Source: Marinobacter sp. LV10R510-11A (GTDB lineage Bacteria; Pseudomonadota; Gammaproteobacteria; Pseudomonadales; Oleiphilaceae). Taken from it: a stretch of 64,000 bases of DNA. The stretch lies in assembly GCF_900215155.1 (NCBI RefSeq), contig NZ_LT907980.1, positions 3,534,001 through 3,598,000 of the forward strand, given 5' to 3'. Shown in pieces: positions 34,972 to 43,819 of the stretch; within the stretch, counting starts at the first letter, position 1; each line of letters opens with the position of its first letter. The position numbers and the translations under genes are program-made. The notes under the pieces are model-generated. The model saw nothing but the letters and a program-made list of their open reading frames with translations, searched no databases and had not been told where the DNA came from.

Positions 34972-36417
34972 TCAGCGAATAAACAGCTTGTAAACCATCT
35001 TGTGCGCAGCTTTCCCATAAGGAGGATAGACAAGCTTGCCGCTGTTGAACTTCTGCTTGGAAAAAATGGCACGTTGGTGCGAGAAGGTAAGGAAGCCTTC
35101 CTTGCCATGATAGTGGCCCATGCCAGAATCGCCTACGCCACCGAAAGGCAGATCATCCTGAGCCACGTGCATCAGTGAATCGTTAATGCACATGCCCCCC
35201 GAAAGCGTGTTGTCGATCATCTGTTGCTGCTGGCTGCGGTCGTACCCGAAAAAGTACAGTGCCAACGGGCGCGGGCGATCGTTAACGTATTGGATTGCCT
35301 CGTTGAGATTGCCGTAGCTCACAACTGGCAGGATAGGGCCGAAGATCTCATCTTGCATGAGCTTCATATCCGGTGTGGTGTTCAGCACCAGTGTCAGCGG
35401 CATCTTGTGGGTGCCGTCGCCCATGTTTTCCTGTGCCGGATTGAGCTCGATAAGTTCGGCTCCCTTGGCCTTGGCATCTTCTAGATAGCCTTGCAGGCGG
35501 GTGTACTGACGCTCATTAATAATAGCGGTGTAGTCGTCGTTGTCGCGCAGCGAAGGGTACATCTGCGAGAATTGCGCGCGGAATTCCTCTACGAAGGCTT
35601 GAGTGCGATCAGCAGGGCAGAGCACATAATCTGGCGCCACGCAGGTCTGGCCGGCGTTGAACGCCTTGCCAAATGCAATGCGCTGAGCTGCGTCTTCGAT
35701 GGGGACATCCGGGGAAACAATAGCAGGCGACTTGCCGCCCAGTTCCAGCGTAACCGGTGTTAAGTTCTCGGAAGCTGCTCGCATCACTAGTTTGCCAACG
35801 GATGTGGAGCCGGTGAACAACATGTGATCGAACGGCCGCGAGGAAAAGTCCGCCGCAACATCGGCTTCGCCATTGATAACCGATACCAGATCTTCCGGGA
35901 ACGTAACCTCAATAAGCTCTTTAAACAGTGCGGAGGTGTGAGGCGTGAACTCAGACATTTTAATCATGGTGCGGTTGCCTGCAGCAAGGGAGGCAACGAG
36001 CGGCCCAACGGCCAAGTAAAGCGGATAGTTCCAGGGCACGATTACCCCTACAACGCCTTTTGGCTGGTAGCAAACCTTGTTGCTGGCGGGTTGGAACATC
36101 ATGGAAACGTGCCGGCGAGAAGGCTTCATCCAGCCTTCAAGGTTTTTCAGGGTGTAATTGATCCCCTGGATAGAAGGCATCACTTCTGCGATCAGGGATT
36201 CATCTCGTGAGCGGCATGAGAAATCCCGATCAATGGCTTCCAGAAGGCGATCTTGGTAGGTCAGTAGTGCCTGTTTGAGGCGCTTCAAGTTTTCCTGGCG
36301 TTCGGTCAGTGATGGCGCCGGGTTATTGTGAAACGCCGTCTTCTGATCCTCGAACACCCGATGAGTATGCTGAATATGTTTTTTGCTCTCTGTGAGCTGA
36401 ACAACGCTGGCACCCAT
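34972..36417 (-). CDS. Coniferyl-aldehyde-dehydrogenase-type aldehyde dehydrogenase
   Basis: A 481-aa NAD(P)-dependent aldehyde dehydrogenase. The catalytic cysteine lies in FNAGQTCVAPDYVL, the general-base glutamate in VTLELGGKSPAIV, and the cofactor region in GVVGVIVPWNYPLYLAVGP. It belongs to the membrane-associated group with a hydrophobic, basic C-terminus (KAAHKMVYKLFIR), like CalB and fatty aldehyde dehydrogenases. A strong AAAGGAGG precedes ATG 36417. It is first in the operon with the Tat and GMC genes, giving alcohol to aldehyde to acid, and faces a divergent TetR gene. Confidence 0.9.
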   Translation of the reverse strand: MGASVVQLTESKKHIQHTHRVFEDQKTAFHNNPAPSLTERQENLKRLKQALLTYQDRLLEAIDRDFSCRSRDESLIAEVMPSIQGINYTLKNLEGWMKPSRRHVSMMFQPASNKVCYQPKGVVGVIVPWNYPLYLAVGPLVASLAAGNRTMIKMSEFTPHTSALFKELIEVTFPEDLVSVINGEADVAADFSSRPFDHMLFTGSTSVGKLVMRAASENLTPVTLELGGKSPAIVSPDVPIEDAAQRIAFGKAFNAGQTCVAPDYVLCPADRTQAFVEEFRAQFSQMYPSLRDNDDYTAIINERQYTRLQGYLEDAKAKGAELIELNPAQENMGDGTHKMPLTLVLNTTPDMKLMQDEIFGPILPVVSYGNLNEAIQYVNDRPRPLALYFFGYDRSQQQQMIDNTLSGGMCINDSLMHVAQDDLPFGGVGDSGMGHYHGKEGFLTFSHQRAIFSKQKFNSGKLVYPPYGKAAHKMVYKLFIR

Positions 36418-36518
36418 GGTGTCCTCCTTTTGGCACCGTCGCTTTGCGGCGGCAGCCTGTTATTTTGTGTTGGCGTGTGGTGTCGAAAAAACGCCCAATT
36501 TGCACTTGAGAGTATTAT

Positions 36519-36534
36519 TAGAGTATATACTCTA
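36519..36534. promoter_or_regulatory. Perfect 16-bp palindrome, likely TetR operator
   Basis: TAGAGTATATACTCTA is fully symmetric and lies about midway between the aldehyde dehydrogenase start (36417) and the TetR start (36605). A partial copy (AGAGTATT) occurs 10 bp to the left (36510-36517). Its place and symmetry make it the probable operator through which the TetR protein controls both transcripts. Confidence 0.72.
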
Positions 36535-36604
36535 GCGAGTCAAGCGGGCCCGGTGGCGAATCAGGCAATCTGTGAGCTGTAAAACAACAAGCGCCGAAGA
36601 ACTT

Positions 36605-37285
36605 ATGAAAACGAGAGACAAAATACTGCTGTCCAGCCTCGAGTTGTTTAACGAGCAAGGTGAGCGAAACGTCACAACCAATCATATTGCGGCGCACCTG
36701 GCGATTTCGCCAGGCAATCTTTATTACCACTTCCGCAACAAGTCCGACATTATTTACGAGATATTCCAGGAATACGAAAAGCTGGTGGATTTTTATCTGG
36801 ATATCCCAGATAACCGGCCTATGACGCTGGATGATATGACTTTTTACCTAGAATCGGTATTTGATGGTCTGTGGAGTTACCGGTTCTTCCATCGGGATCT
36901 GGAATACCTGCTAGACAGAGATCAGCGCCTGCGCGGTGACTATCGTGAATTCACCAACCGGTGTCTCACGGCTATTAGCCGCATTTTCGAGAAGCTAGCA
37001 GATGGCGGCATTATAGAGCCGCAGCCGGAATCTCTCCGGTCGGCCATGTCGCTGAATGTGTGGATGGTGATTACCAACTGGATGGCGTTTCTGAAAACCG
37101 CTCATGGGGTCAAAGCATCTGCTAGCCTGACCCTTCGGGAGCTGAAGCAGGGTATCTATCAGGTGCTGACTTTAGAGATTCCGTACCTGATGCCGGCTTA
37201 CCGTGAGCAGGTTATGGAGCTGCGTGAGCGGTATCGACCAACAATGCCAGAGCACGAGGGTGAGCACGAAACCACCGTGAACTGA
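36605..37285 (+). CDS. TetR-family regulator divergent from the alcohol/aldehyde oxidation operon
   Basis: About 226 aa. N-terminal helix-turn-helix: TRDKILLSSLELFNEQGERNVTTNHIAAHLAISPGNLYYHFRNKSDIIYEIF. The remaining 160 residues form the ligand-binding part, rich in aromatic residues (FYLESVFDGLWSYRFFHRDLEYLL), compatible with a hydrophobic ligand. ATG 36605 is preferred over an upstream in-frame opening at 36572. It lies divergent from the ALDH-Tat-GMC operon with a palindromic operator between, so it probably represses that operon until its substrate or a product is present. Confidence 0.88.
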   Translation: MKTRDKILLSSLELFNEQGERNVTTNHIAAHLAISPGNLYYHFRNKSDIIYEIFQEYEKLVDFYLDIPDNRPMTLDDMTFYLESVFDGLWSYRFFHRDLEYLLDRDQRLRGDYREFTNRCLTAISRIFEKLADGGIIEPQPESLRSAMSLNVWMVITNWMAFLKTAHGVKASASLTLRELKQGIYQVLTLEIPYLMPAYREQVMELRERYRPTMPEHEGEHETTVN

Positions 37286-37347
37286 GTGCGTCGAAAACCC
37301 TGGCGGTTTACCGGCCTACTGTTTTGCGGACCGGTTGTTCTATGCCC

Positions 37348-37983
37348 TTACAAATCTTCCGCAGGGCTTTCCAGCCATTGTGTCAGCGCCGCCCGGCATT
37401 CATCAACGCCAAGTTTGGAGGTTGCTGAGAACATGATCAGGTGCTCAACATAGGTAAATGCCTCGAGCTTTCGGGTAATGTCTAGCATGCTGTTTTTCGC
37501 TTGCCCGAATTTCAATTTGTCGGCTTTAGTTGCCAGAATCATCAGTGACAACTTGTTATGCTCACACCATTCCACCATCATCTGATCAAACTCAGTGAGT
37601 GGGTGGCGGATATCCATCACCAGAACCAGGCCGCGCAGGCACTGACGGTCGTTCAGGTACTGCCCGAGATGCTTCTGCCAATCATCTTTCATGTCCCGGG
37701 ATACTTTCGCGTAGCCATATCCTGGTAGATCCACCAGCCGGGCATGCTCACGGTTTAAGGAAAAAAAGTTGATCAGGCGCGTGCGCCCAGGTGTTTTACT
37801 GGTGCGGGCCAATTTGCCGATTGCGGTAATCGCGTTCATGGCGCTGGACTTACCGGCGTTCGAACGCCCGGCAAAGGCCACTTCAGCGCCTATGTCCAGT
37901 GGGCAGTCTTCCAGCCGGGGAGCGCTGACCAGGAAGCGAGCGCTGTTAAAAGAGATGCTTTTTTGAGTCAGATCAGAGTCCAC
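37348..37983 (-). CDS. yihA: Ribosome biogenesis GTPase YihA/YsxC (EngB)
   Basis: A 211-aa GTPase needed for large-subunit assembly. G1 is FAGRSNAGKSSAMN, G3 is VDLPGYGYAKVS, G4 is LATKADKL and G5 is FSATSKLGVD; the T of G2 lies in TSKTPGRTRLINFF. Translation starts at GTG 37983. It is convergent with the TetR gene and divergent from cytochrome c4, a neighbourhood also seen in Pseudomonas. Confidence 0.95.
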   Translation of the reverse strand: MDSDLTQKSISFNSARFLVSAPRLEDCPLDIGAEVAFAGRSNAGKSSAMNAITAIGKLARTSKTPGRTRLINFFSLNREHARLVDLPGYGYAKVSRDMKDDWQKHLGQYLNDRQCLRGLVLVMDIRHPLTEFDQMMVEWCEHNKLSLMILATKADKLKFGQAKNSMLDITRKLEAFTYVEHLIMFSATSKLGVDECRAALTQWLESPAEDL

Positions 37984-38156
37984 AGCGGTTGGCTTTCCTT
38001 TGGATTTCAGTTATCAGGGATTAATGTATAATGCTACACCAATTCCGGGCGGTACGCTTGGCGTAACCGCTGTCAGCCTTGTCTTTGAGCTTGACTGAAC
38101 AGCGCCTGCCGGCTGCGAACAAATAATATTTTCGAGATGAGAGAGGCGGAGCGAGC

Positions 38157-38765
38157 ATGAAGAAACTGATCGCAGGGTTTGTTTTCGGCGTTGGCCTTAC
38201 AGCTATGGCGCACGGAGCAGGTGATCCTGAAGCAGGCAAGCAGAACGCAGCGGCCTGTCAGGCGTGTCATGGGCAGGATGGGGCAAAACCGATTATGGGT
38301 GTCTACCCTAAAATAGCCGGGCTGGGTGAAAGATATCTGTATGAGCAGTTGGTGGCTATCCAAGAAGACGCCCGCTCCATACCGGAAATGATCGGGCAGC
38401 TTACTGGCAAGTCCGATCAGGACCTTCAGGATCTGGCCGCGTATTTTGCAAAGCAGGATATGGGCGTAAGCCAGGCGGATCCGGAGCTGGTAGAGAAGGG
38501 TGCTGCGGTGTACCGGGGCGGCAATATGGCTACTGGTGTTCCGGCCTGTGCCGGTTGCCATAATCCGCAGGGTAAAGGTAACGCCCCCGCAGGGTATCCG
38601 CACCTCGGCGGACAGAACGCCGAATATCTGGCTAAGCAATTGCAGGCCTATCGTGACGGCACCCGGGCTAATGGCTCTAATGCAGCGATCATGATGGACG
38701 TTACGTCCAGATTAACCGATGCCGAAATTGAGGCCGTTTCCAGTTACATTTCCGGTTTGAACTGA
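38157..38765 (+). CDS. Cytochrome c4 (diheme)
   Basis: A 202-aa periplasmic electron carrier. A signal peptide (residues 1-19, ending AHGAGD) precedes two class I cytochrome c domains, each with one heme site: CQACH near residue 38 and CAGCH near residue 133. Axial methionines are likely in PIMGVYPKI and SNAAIMMDV. It passes electrons to terminal oxidases. GGAG lies 6 nt before the start. A terminator follows, and dsbA lies next on the same strand. Confidence 0.94.
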   Translation: MKKLIAGFVFGVGLTAMAHGAGDPEAGKQNAAACQACHGQDGAKPIMGVYPKIAGLGERYLYEQLVAIQEDARSIPEMIGQLTGKSDQDLQDLAAYFAKQDMGVSQADPELVEKGAAVYRGGNMATGVPACAGCHNPQGKGNAPAGYPHLGGQNAEYLAKQLQAYRDGTRANGSNAAIMMDVTSRLTDAEIEAVSSYISGLN

Positions 38766-38784
38766 GCTGGAAGTCTGGCACTTT

Positions 38785-38812
38785 AAAAACCCCGCCTAGT
38801 GCGGGGTTTTTT
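38785..38812 (+). terminator. Rho-independent terminator after cytochrome c4 gene
   Basis: The stem AACCCCGC / GCGGGGTT has a 4-nt loop and is followed by TTTT. It begins 20 bp after the stop codon. An A-run on the left makes it potentially bidirectional. Confidence 0.88.
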
Positions 38813-38908
38813 GTCTTTCGATCCTGTAATCCACGAACAGTGGAACTTTTCAGGTTCGGGGGGTCATAATTCCCTTATAACGACACTCAAAAAATCTGGA
38901 GATATTTC

Positions 38909-39544
38909 ATGTTTCGAGCGCTCAGAACGACCCTCCTGTTGCTAGCAGCCCTGACAGTATTCGGTCAGGCCAGTGCGGCCGACTGGAAGGAAGGTACGCA
39001 CTACAAAAAGCTGGACACGCCCGTACGCACAGACAGTGATTCACGCGTTGAAGTGGCAGAAGTGTTTTGGTACGGCTGCCCGCATTGCTACAATTTCAAG
39101 CCGCTGGCCGAAAGCTGGGAAGCCAAGGCTCCAGATTACGTAGACTATGTACGAATTCCTGCAGCTCTGGGCCGCTCCTGGGAACCGCACGCACGGGCCT
39201 TCTATGCGCTTGAAGCCATGAATTCTCTGGATAAAGTACACGATGCACTGTTTGAAGCCCTGGCAGGCCAGCGTCGGCCTCTTAATGACGGTGAGTCCTT
39301 GGCTGATTTCGTTGCCGAGCATGACGTTGACCGAGATGAGTTCCTTAATAATTTCAAAAGCTTTGGTGTGAATGCACGCATGCAGCAGGCGCAGGCAAAA
39401 ATCCGGGGCGCGCGCGTTACCGGCACACCGACTATGCTGGTAAATGGCAAGTACACGGTTAGCGCTTCCTTGGCCGGTAGCCTTGAAGCCATGCTGGAGG
39501 TTGTGGATTATCTGGTGGAGAAAGAGCACGCTGCGGGTCAATGA
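38909..39544 (+). CDS. dsbA: Thiol:disulfide interchange protein DsbA
   Basis: A 211-aa periplasmic oxidant of protein thiols. A signal peptide (residues 1-23, ASAADW) is followed by a thioredoxin fold with an inserted helical domain. The active site is C-P-H-C in FWYGCPHCYNF near residue 55, and the cis-proline loop is VTGTPTMLVNG near residue 170. GGAG precedes the ATG by about 8 nt. Folding of exported cytochromes and secreted enzymes from neighbouring genes may need it. Confidence 0.95.
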   Translation: MFRALRTTLLLLAALTVFGQASAADWKEGTHYKKLDTPVRTDSDSRVEVAEVFWYGCPHCYNFKPLAESWEAKAPDYVDYVRIPAALGRSWEPHARAFYALEAMNSLDKVHDALFEALAGQRRPLNDGESLADFVAEHDVDRDEFLNNFKSFGVNARMQQAQAKIRGARVTGTPTMLVNGKYTVSASLAGSLEAMLEVVDYLVEKEHAAGQ

Positions 39545-39610
39545 AGAGATGCTCCGGGTGGCTTTTTCACTTGCAAGGGTTGTCGCACGGGGTAGGGCAG
39601 TACACTGATT

Positions 39611-40471
39611 ATGTATAAACGCTTCAGAAAACGGTTGGACGGTATTATCAGTGCCGGGGGCGAGCCGAAAGGCTCGAACTCGGGCCTGGAGCACGTGCCT
39701 GCGTTTGAGCCCCAGCATCACCTGCGGCTGTTGACCTTTAATATACAGGTGGGCATCAATACCTCATCCTATCGCCACTACCTGACCAAAAGCTGGCAAC
39801 ACTTTCTTCCCCATCGTAACCGTATTCAAAACCTGGATCGTATCGCCTCGCTGCTCAGTAACTACGATGTCGTTGCTCTGCAGGAGTGCGATGGCGGGAG
39901 CCTGCGCAGTGGGCATATCAATCAAGTGCAGTACCTTGCCGAGGCAGCGGGGATTCCTTATTGGCATCAACAGTTGAACCGTAATCTGGGTCAGCTTGCC
40001 CAGCACAGCAATGGCTTGCTCAGCCGGTTTCGACCACTGGATGTGAAAGAGTACAAGTTGCCTGGGCTAATTCCGGGGCGAGGGGCCATTGTTGCCCGCT
40101 ACGGCACTAAGGAAGACCCTCTGGTGCTCGTGCTGATGCACTTGTCCTTGAGTAAGTCGGCGCAACAGCGCCAGCTGGGCTTTATTAGTGAGCTGATTTC
40201 CAAGTACCGGCACGTGGTCTTGATGGGGGATATGAATAATCACGCGGAGGAGTTGCTGACTCGCACACCGCTTAAGGGGTCAAATCTGGTGCCCTTGCCG
40301 GATACGGCTCACAGCTTCCCCAGCTGGCGACCTGAAAAAGCGCTGGATCATATTTTGGTGAGCCCAAGCCTGCAGGTTAGTCGGGCAGAGGTGGTGAACT
40401 ATCCCATGTCAGATCACTTACCGATTGCTCTAGATATAGCGTTGCCGGATGGATATCTGGAAAAATTCTGA
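39611..40471 (+). CDS. Endonuclease/exonuclease/phosphatase-family protein
   Basis: A 286-aa protein with the EEP (DNase I-like) fold. Visible catalytic elements are LLTFNIQVG (Asn), VVALQECDGG (metal-binding Glu), MHLSLSKSAQQRQLGFI (His), VLMGDMNNHAEE (Asp/Asn pair) and the terminal SDHLPIALDI (Asp-His). There is no signal peptide. Substrate could be nucleic acid, lipid phosphate or another phosphodiester. It follows dsbA by 66 bp, the same order as in Pseudomonas genomes. Confidence 0.82.
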   Translation: MYKRFRKRLDGIISAGGEPKGSNSGLEHVPAFEPQHHLRLLTFNIQVGINTSSYRHYLTKSWQHFLPHRNRIQNLDRIASLLSNYDVVALQECDGGSLRSGHINQVQYLAEAAGIPYWHQQLNRNLGQLAQHSNGLLSRFRPLDVKEYKLPGLIPGRGAIVARYGTKEDPLVLVLMHLSLSKSAQQRQLGFISELISKYRHVVLMGDMNNHAEELLTRTPLKGSNLVPLPDTAHSFPSWRPEKALDHILVSPSLQVSRAEVVNYPMSDHLPIALDIALPDGYLEKF

Positions 40472-40492
40472 GATATCCATAGAAACACATAC

Positions 40493-40522
40493 AAAAAACC
40501 CGGCAGATTGCCGGGTTTTTTT
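40493..40522. terminator. Bidirectional terminator between the EEP gene and rpmG
   Basis: The stem CCCGGCA / TGCCGGG is flanked by an A-run on the left and a T-run on the right. It ends rightward transcription of the EEP gene and leftward transcription of rpmB-rpmG. Confidence 0.88.
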
Positions 40523-40524
40523 GT

Positions 40525-40561
40525 GGAAGCTAAGATCAATAATTACTTGATCTTAGCTTCC
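40525..40561. repeat. 15-bp inverted repeat spanning the rpmG stop codon
   Basis: Arms 40525-40539 and 40547-40561 are perfect complements (GGAAGCTAAGATCAA) with a 7-nt loop that contains the rpmG stop codon at 40543-40545. The last five sense codons of rpmG form one arm. The structure stands just upstream of the terminator hairpin on the rpmB-rpmG transcript. Confidence 0.88.
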
Positions 40562-40698
40562 TTGTACGCAACGTGCTTACGGACAACCGGATCATACTTT
40601 TTGATCTCGAGTTTTTCCGGAGTGTTACGCTTGTTCTTTTTGGTCGTGTAGAAGTGACCAGTGCCTGCTGAAGATACCAGCTTGATTTTTTCGCGCAT
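40543..40698 (-). CDS. rpmG: 50S ribosomal protein L33
   Basis: A 51-aa ribosomal protein. I translated the minus strand: it begins [19 protein letters not shown] and ends [10 protein letters not shown]. It is the zinc-free form, without CxxC pairs. An AAGGAG-type ribosome-binding site precedes the start (40699-40710 region). It lies 11 bp downstream of rpmB and is co-transcribed with it. Its stop codon is within a strong hairpin. Confidence 0.97.
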   Translation of the reverse strand: MREKIKLVSSAGTGHFYTTKKNKRNTPEKLEIKKYDPVVRKHVAYKEAKIK

Positions 40699-40709
40699 GA
40701 TGCGGCTCC

Positions 40710-40946
40710 TTAAAATTTCTCGCCGCGGGCACGAAGATCGGCCAATACAGCGTCAATACCTTTTTTGTCGATGATGCGCATACCCTTGGTGGATACGCGC
40801 AGCTTCACGAAACGCTTCTCGGTCTCAACCCAGAAACGGTGGCTCTGCAAATTTGGCAGAAAACGACGACGAGTGTGATTCATCGCGTGGGATACATTGT
40901 TACCGGAAACCGGACGTTTACCGGTTACCTGACAAACTCTGGACAT
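40710..40946 (-). CDS. rpmB: 50S ribosomal protein L28
   Basis: A 78-aa ribosomal protein beginning [20 protein letters not shown] and containing the family pattern [17 protein letters not shown]. The start at 40946 gives the canonical N-terminus; the frame extends to 40967 but that part is leader, and GGAGG lies just upstream. It forms the rpmB-rpmG operon, with radC upstream on the same strand. Confidence 0.97.
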   Translation of the reverse strand: MSRVCQVTGKRPVSGNNVSHAMNHTRRRFLPNLQSHRFWVETEKRFVKLRVSTKGMRIIDKKGIDAVLADLRARGEKF

Positions 40947-41168
40947 ACTTGCCTCCGACCTGAGCATTGGTCTTAATAGATATAAAATCGATTTTAATGC
41001 GTCTCTGGTTGCCGAGGAACGGTTACGCCCCTGTTTGCGTCTCTAAACTAAACTGAACGCTGCTCGCCAGACGCCGCCAGAAAGGGACGCTTTTATACCA
41101 GAACCAGCACCCTAACGCAAAAATTTGTTGGGAGTTTCGCCAGTTTCTCTGCATCTTTGTGTGACGAC
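40947..41168. other. Leader/promoter region of rpmB-rpmG
   Basis: 222 bp between radC and rpmB on the leftward strand. It is moderately AT-rich near rpmB and contains GAGACGC twice, about 45 bp apart. It should hold the ribosomal protein promoter. No ORF or known leader RNA was recognised. Confidence 0.3.
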
Positions 41169-41843
41169 CTACATCAATCCACGTTCCGCGAGGGATATTA
41201 CCTCACCGTGGCCAATCACCATATGGTCAAGAACCCTGATATCCACCAAGCTGAGCGCATCTTTCAGCCGCTTGGTTAGAGAAATGTCAGCTTGGCTGGG
41301 TTCCGCCACGCCTGATGGGTGGTTGTGGGCAAAAATGACAGCGGCGGCGTTATCTTCAAGCGCCTGTCGGACTACTTCCCTTGGATACACGGCTGCGCCG
41401 TCAATCGTACCGCGAAACAGCTCTCGATACTGGATAATCCGATGCCGGTTGTCCAGAAAAAGAGCCGCAAAGACTTCGTGGGGGTAGGTGGCAAGCCGGC
41501 TGGTGAGAAAACGCCGGGTGTCTTCGGGTGAGCGTAATGGCTCGCCTTGGCGTAGAGGCTGATCCATGACTCTTCGGGCCATTTCCATAGCGGCCTGAAC
41601 CTGCGCATATTTTGCGGGTCCCAGTCCTTTTACCTCGCAGAATTGCCGGCGAGAAGCGGTAAGAAGCCCTCGCAATCCGGAAAATTCCTGCAACAGAAAG
41701 CGCGAGAGAGCCATCACTGGCCTGCCGGCCGTACCGGTACGTAGAAAAATTGCCAGTAGTTCTGCGTCAGAGAGGCTTTCGGGCCCGTGGGCGAGCAGTC
41801 GTTCCCGGGGGCGTTCGTCCATCGGCCAGGCGGAGTCGGTCAT
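41169..41843 (-). CDS. radC: RadC-family JAB/MPN-domain protein
   Basis: A 224-aa protein. The N-terminal helix-hairpin-helix region ([18 protein letters not shown]) is followed by a JAMM-type metalloprotease-like domain with the metal site [18 protein letters not shown] and an upstream glutamate. The historical DNA-repair name is not well supported, and the biochemical activity is unknown. It is divergent from coaBC, with rpmB-rpmG downstream, the order seen in Pseudomonas and E. coli. Confidence 0.93.
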   Translation of the reverse strand: MTDSAWPMDERPRERLLAHGPESLSDAELLAIFLRTGTAGRPVMALSRFLLQEFSGLRGLLTASRRQFCEVKGLGPAKYAQVQAAMEMARRVMDQPLRQGEPLRSPEDTRRFLTSRLATYPHEVFAALFLDNRHRIIQYRELFRGTIDGAAVYPREVVRQALEDNAAAVIFAHNHPSGVAEPSQADISLTKRLKDALSLVDIRVLDHMVIGHGEVISLAERGLM

Positions 41844-42060
41844 ATTAGGCTTCCTTGCATGTCATTCTATGGGCTGGGTGCATCCTGCACCCAAGTAGCG
41901 AGCGTGGTACCCATGATAAATTTGGGTGGCCAGCGTTCAAGATACACGTAGGTTACTTCAAAACGTAACAAACGGTAAAACGCGGTGCTAAGCAGGCTGC
42001 CGGTGTGGCCAGAGCATGCTATCTTATAAGCCTTTCTTTTTAAGCGGATACGGAGCCTTT
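41844..42060. other. Divergent spacer between radC and coaBC
   Basis: 217 bp expected to hold the promoters of radC (left) and of the coaBC-dut unit (right). GGAG lies 5-6 nt before the coaBC start. No other feature was recognised. Confidence 0.3.
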
Positions 42061-43269
42061 ATGGCGGTCAGAAAAATCCTGCTGGGCGTAACCGGCGGTA
42101 TTGCAGCCTATAAAAGTGCCGAGCTTGTGCGCCTGCTGAAAAAGGCTGGCCACGAGGTAAGGGTTGTTATGACCCGGGGTGCGGAAGCTTTCGTGACGCC
42201 CCTAACCTTTCAGGCGCTCAGCGGCGAGCCCGTGCGCACCTCTTTGCTAGATCCGGAAGCGGAAGCCGGCATGGGGCACATAGAGCTGGCAAAGTGGGCC
42301 GATCAAGTAGTAGTTGCTCCGGCTTCTGCAGATTTTATCGCGCGGCTAGCCCAGGGCATGGCCGACGATTTGCTGACCACTGTCTGCTGCGCGACTGAGG
42401 CTCCCATCAACGTGGCGCCAGCGATGAACCAGGCCATGTGGGGTAATGCACGCACGCAGCGCAATATTCGCCTGCTGCAAGAGGATCCGCAGGTATCACT
42501 CTGGGGCCCGGACCAGGGCGAGCAGGCCTGTGGCGATAATGGGCTCGGGCGTATGCTTGAGGCTGCAGTGATCGCTGGGCTGATAATGAACAAGGAGCCT
42601 GGCTTTGGCCCGCTCGCAGGCAAGCGTGTGGTGATTACTGCTGGCCCAACGCGTGAACCGATAGACCCAGTGCGCTACATCAGCAACCACAGTTCGGGCA
42701 AAATGGGCTATGCGTTGGCGGTTGCGGCCAGGGATGCAGGCGCCAGCGTTGTTCTGATTAGTGGGCCGGTTACTTTAGTTGCTCCGGCAGGCATCGACAT
42801 TCGCGATGTTGTTAGCGCCGACGATATGCTGAAAGCGTCCTCACTAGCCGTTGATGAAGGCTGTGATCTGTTTGTGGCGACCGCGGCGGTGGCCGATTAC
42901 CGGCCAGAGAACTGTGCCAGCGACAAGATAAAGAAATCCAGTGAGACCATGGCGCTGCCACTGGTACGCAATCCGGACACGCTGGCGACCATTGCGGGGC
43001 GCCCGGATGCACCTTTTACCGTGGGCTTCGCTGCTGAAACCTCAGACGTTGCCCACTATGCCAAAGACAAAATGCAGCGCAAAAACTTGCGCATGATTGT
43101 AGCCAACGATGTGTCTGTTCCCGGGTTGGGATTCAACAGTGACAATAACGCAGTCACTGCATTTTGGGCGGGCGGGCAAGAAACGATAGGGCCAGACAGC
43201 AAAAAGGTTATTGCCGAACGCCTCGTAACGCTGATTGGCCAGCACCTAAAGGAAACAGGGATAGCATGA
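42061..43269 (+). CDS. coaBC: Bifunctional phosphopantothenoylcysteine synthetase/decarboxylase
   Basis: A 402-aa flavoenzyme performing steps two and three of CoA synthesis from pantothenate. The CoaC half (1-190) binds FMN ([38 protein letters not shown]) and has the PAMNQAMW motif. The CoaB half (about 195-402) has [25 protein letters not shown] and the CTP region. ATG 42061 follows GGAG. The stop overlaps the dut start (ATGA), indicating translational coupling. Confidence 0.96.
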   Translation: MAVRKILLGVTGGIAAYKSAELVRLLKKAGHEVRVVMTRGAEAFVTPLTFQALSGEPVRTSLLDPEAEAGMGHIELAKWADQVVVAPASADFIARLAQGMADDLLTTVCCATEAPINVAPAMNQAMWGNARTQRNIRLLQEDPQVSLWGPDQGEQACGDNGLGRMLEAAVIAGLIMNKEPGFGPLAGKRVVITAGPTREPIDPVRYISNHSSGKMGYALAVAARDAGASVVLISGPVTLVAPAGIDIRDVVSADDMLKASSLAVDEGCDLFVATAAVADYRPENCASDKIKKSSETMALPLVRNPDTLATIAGRPDAPFTVGFAAETSDVAHYAKDKMQRKNLRMIVANDVSVPGLGFNSDNNAVTAFWAGGQETIGPDSKKVIAERLVTLIGQHLKETGIA

Positions 43270-43727
43270 GCAAAAAAAATTTACAGGTACGCATTCTTGA
43301 TGACCGAATTGGCAGCCAGATCGCTTTTCCTGAATACGCCACCGAAGGCTCGGCCGGCCTAGACTTGCGGGCTTGCCTTGATGAGCCATTGACCTTGGAG
43401 CCGGGTGAGACACAATTGATCCGCACCGGGCTGTCCATATACATTGCCGATCCGTCGCTGGCTGCCATGATCCTGCCCAGGAGCGGGCTTGGTCATAAGC
43501 ACGGCATTGTGTTGGGCAACCTAGTGGGGCTGATCGATTCTGACTACCAGGGCGAGTTGATGGTGTCTTGCTGGAACCGTGGCAACACCGCCTTTACCGT
43601 AAACGTGGGAGAGAGAATAGCTCAGTTGGTGCTGGTGCCAGTGGTTCAGGCGAACTTTGAAGTGGTTGCCCAATTCGATGCAAGTACTCGGGGTGAAGGC
43701 GGGTTTGGCTCTACTGGTACCCGATAA
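43266..43727 (+). CDS. dut: dUTP diphosphatase
   Basis: A 153-aa trimeric enzyme that hydrolyses dUTP to dUMP. All motifs appear: [46 protein letters not shown] and the C-terminal GEGGFGSTG. The start ATG 43266 overlaps the coaBC stop by 4 bp. algC follows, giving the conserved coaBC-dut-algC-argB order. Confidence 0.97.
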   Translation: MSKKNLQVRILDDRIGSQIAFPEYATEGSAGLDLRACLDEPLTLEPGETQLIRTGLSIYIADPSLAAMILPRSGLGHKHGIVLGNLVGLIDSDYQGELMVSCWNRGNTAFTVNVGERIAQLVLVPVVQANFEVVAQFDASTRGEGGFGSTGTR

Positions 43728-43819
43728 TCATTAAGCGTTAACGCATAAACTTGTTGCGGCGTCTATACTTTGCCGATATGCACCTGTCCAGGACAAAAAA
43801 GATAATTGTAGGATGAACT

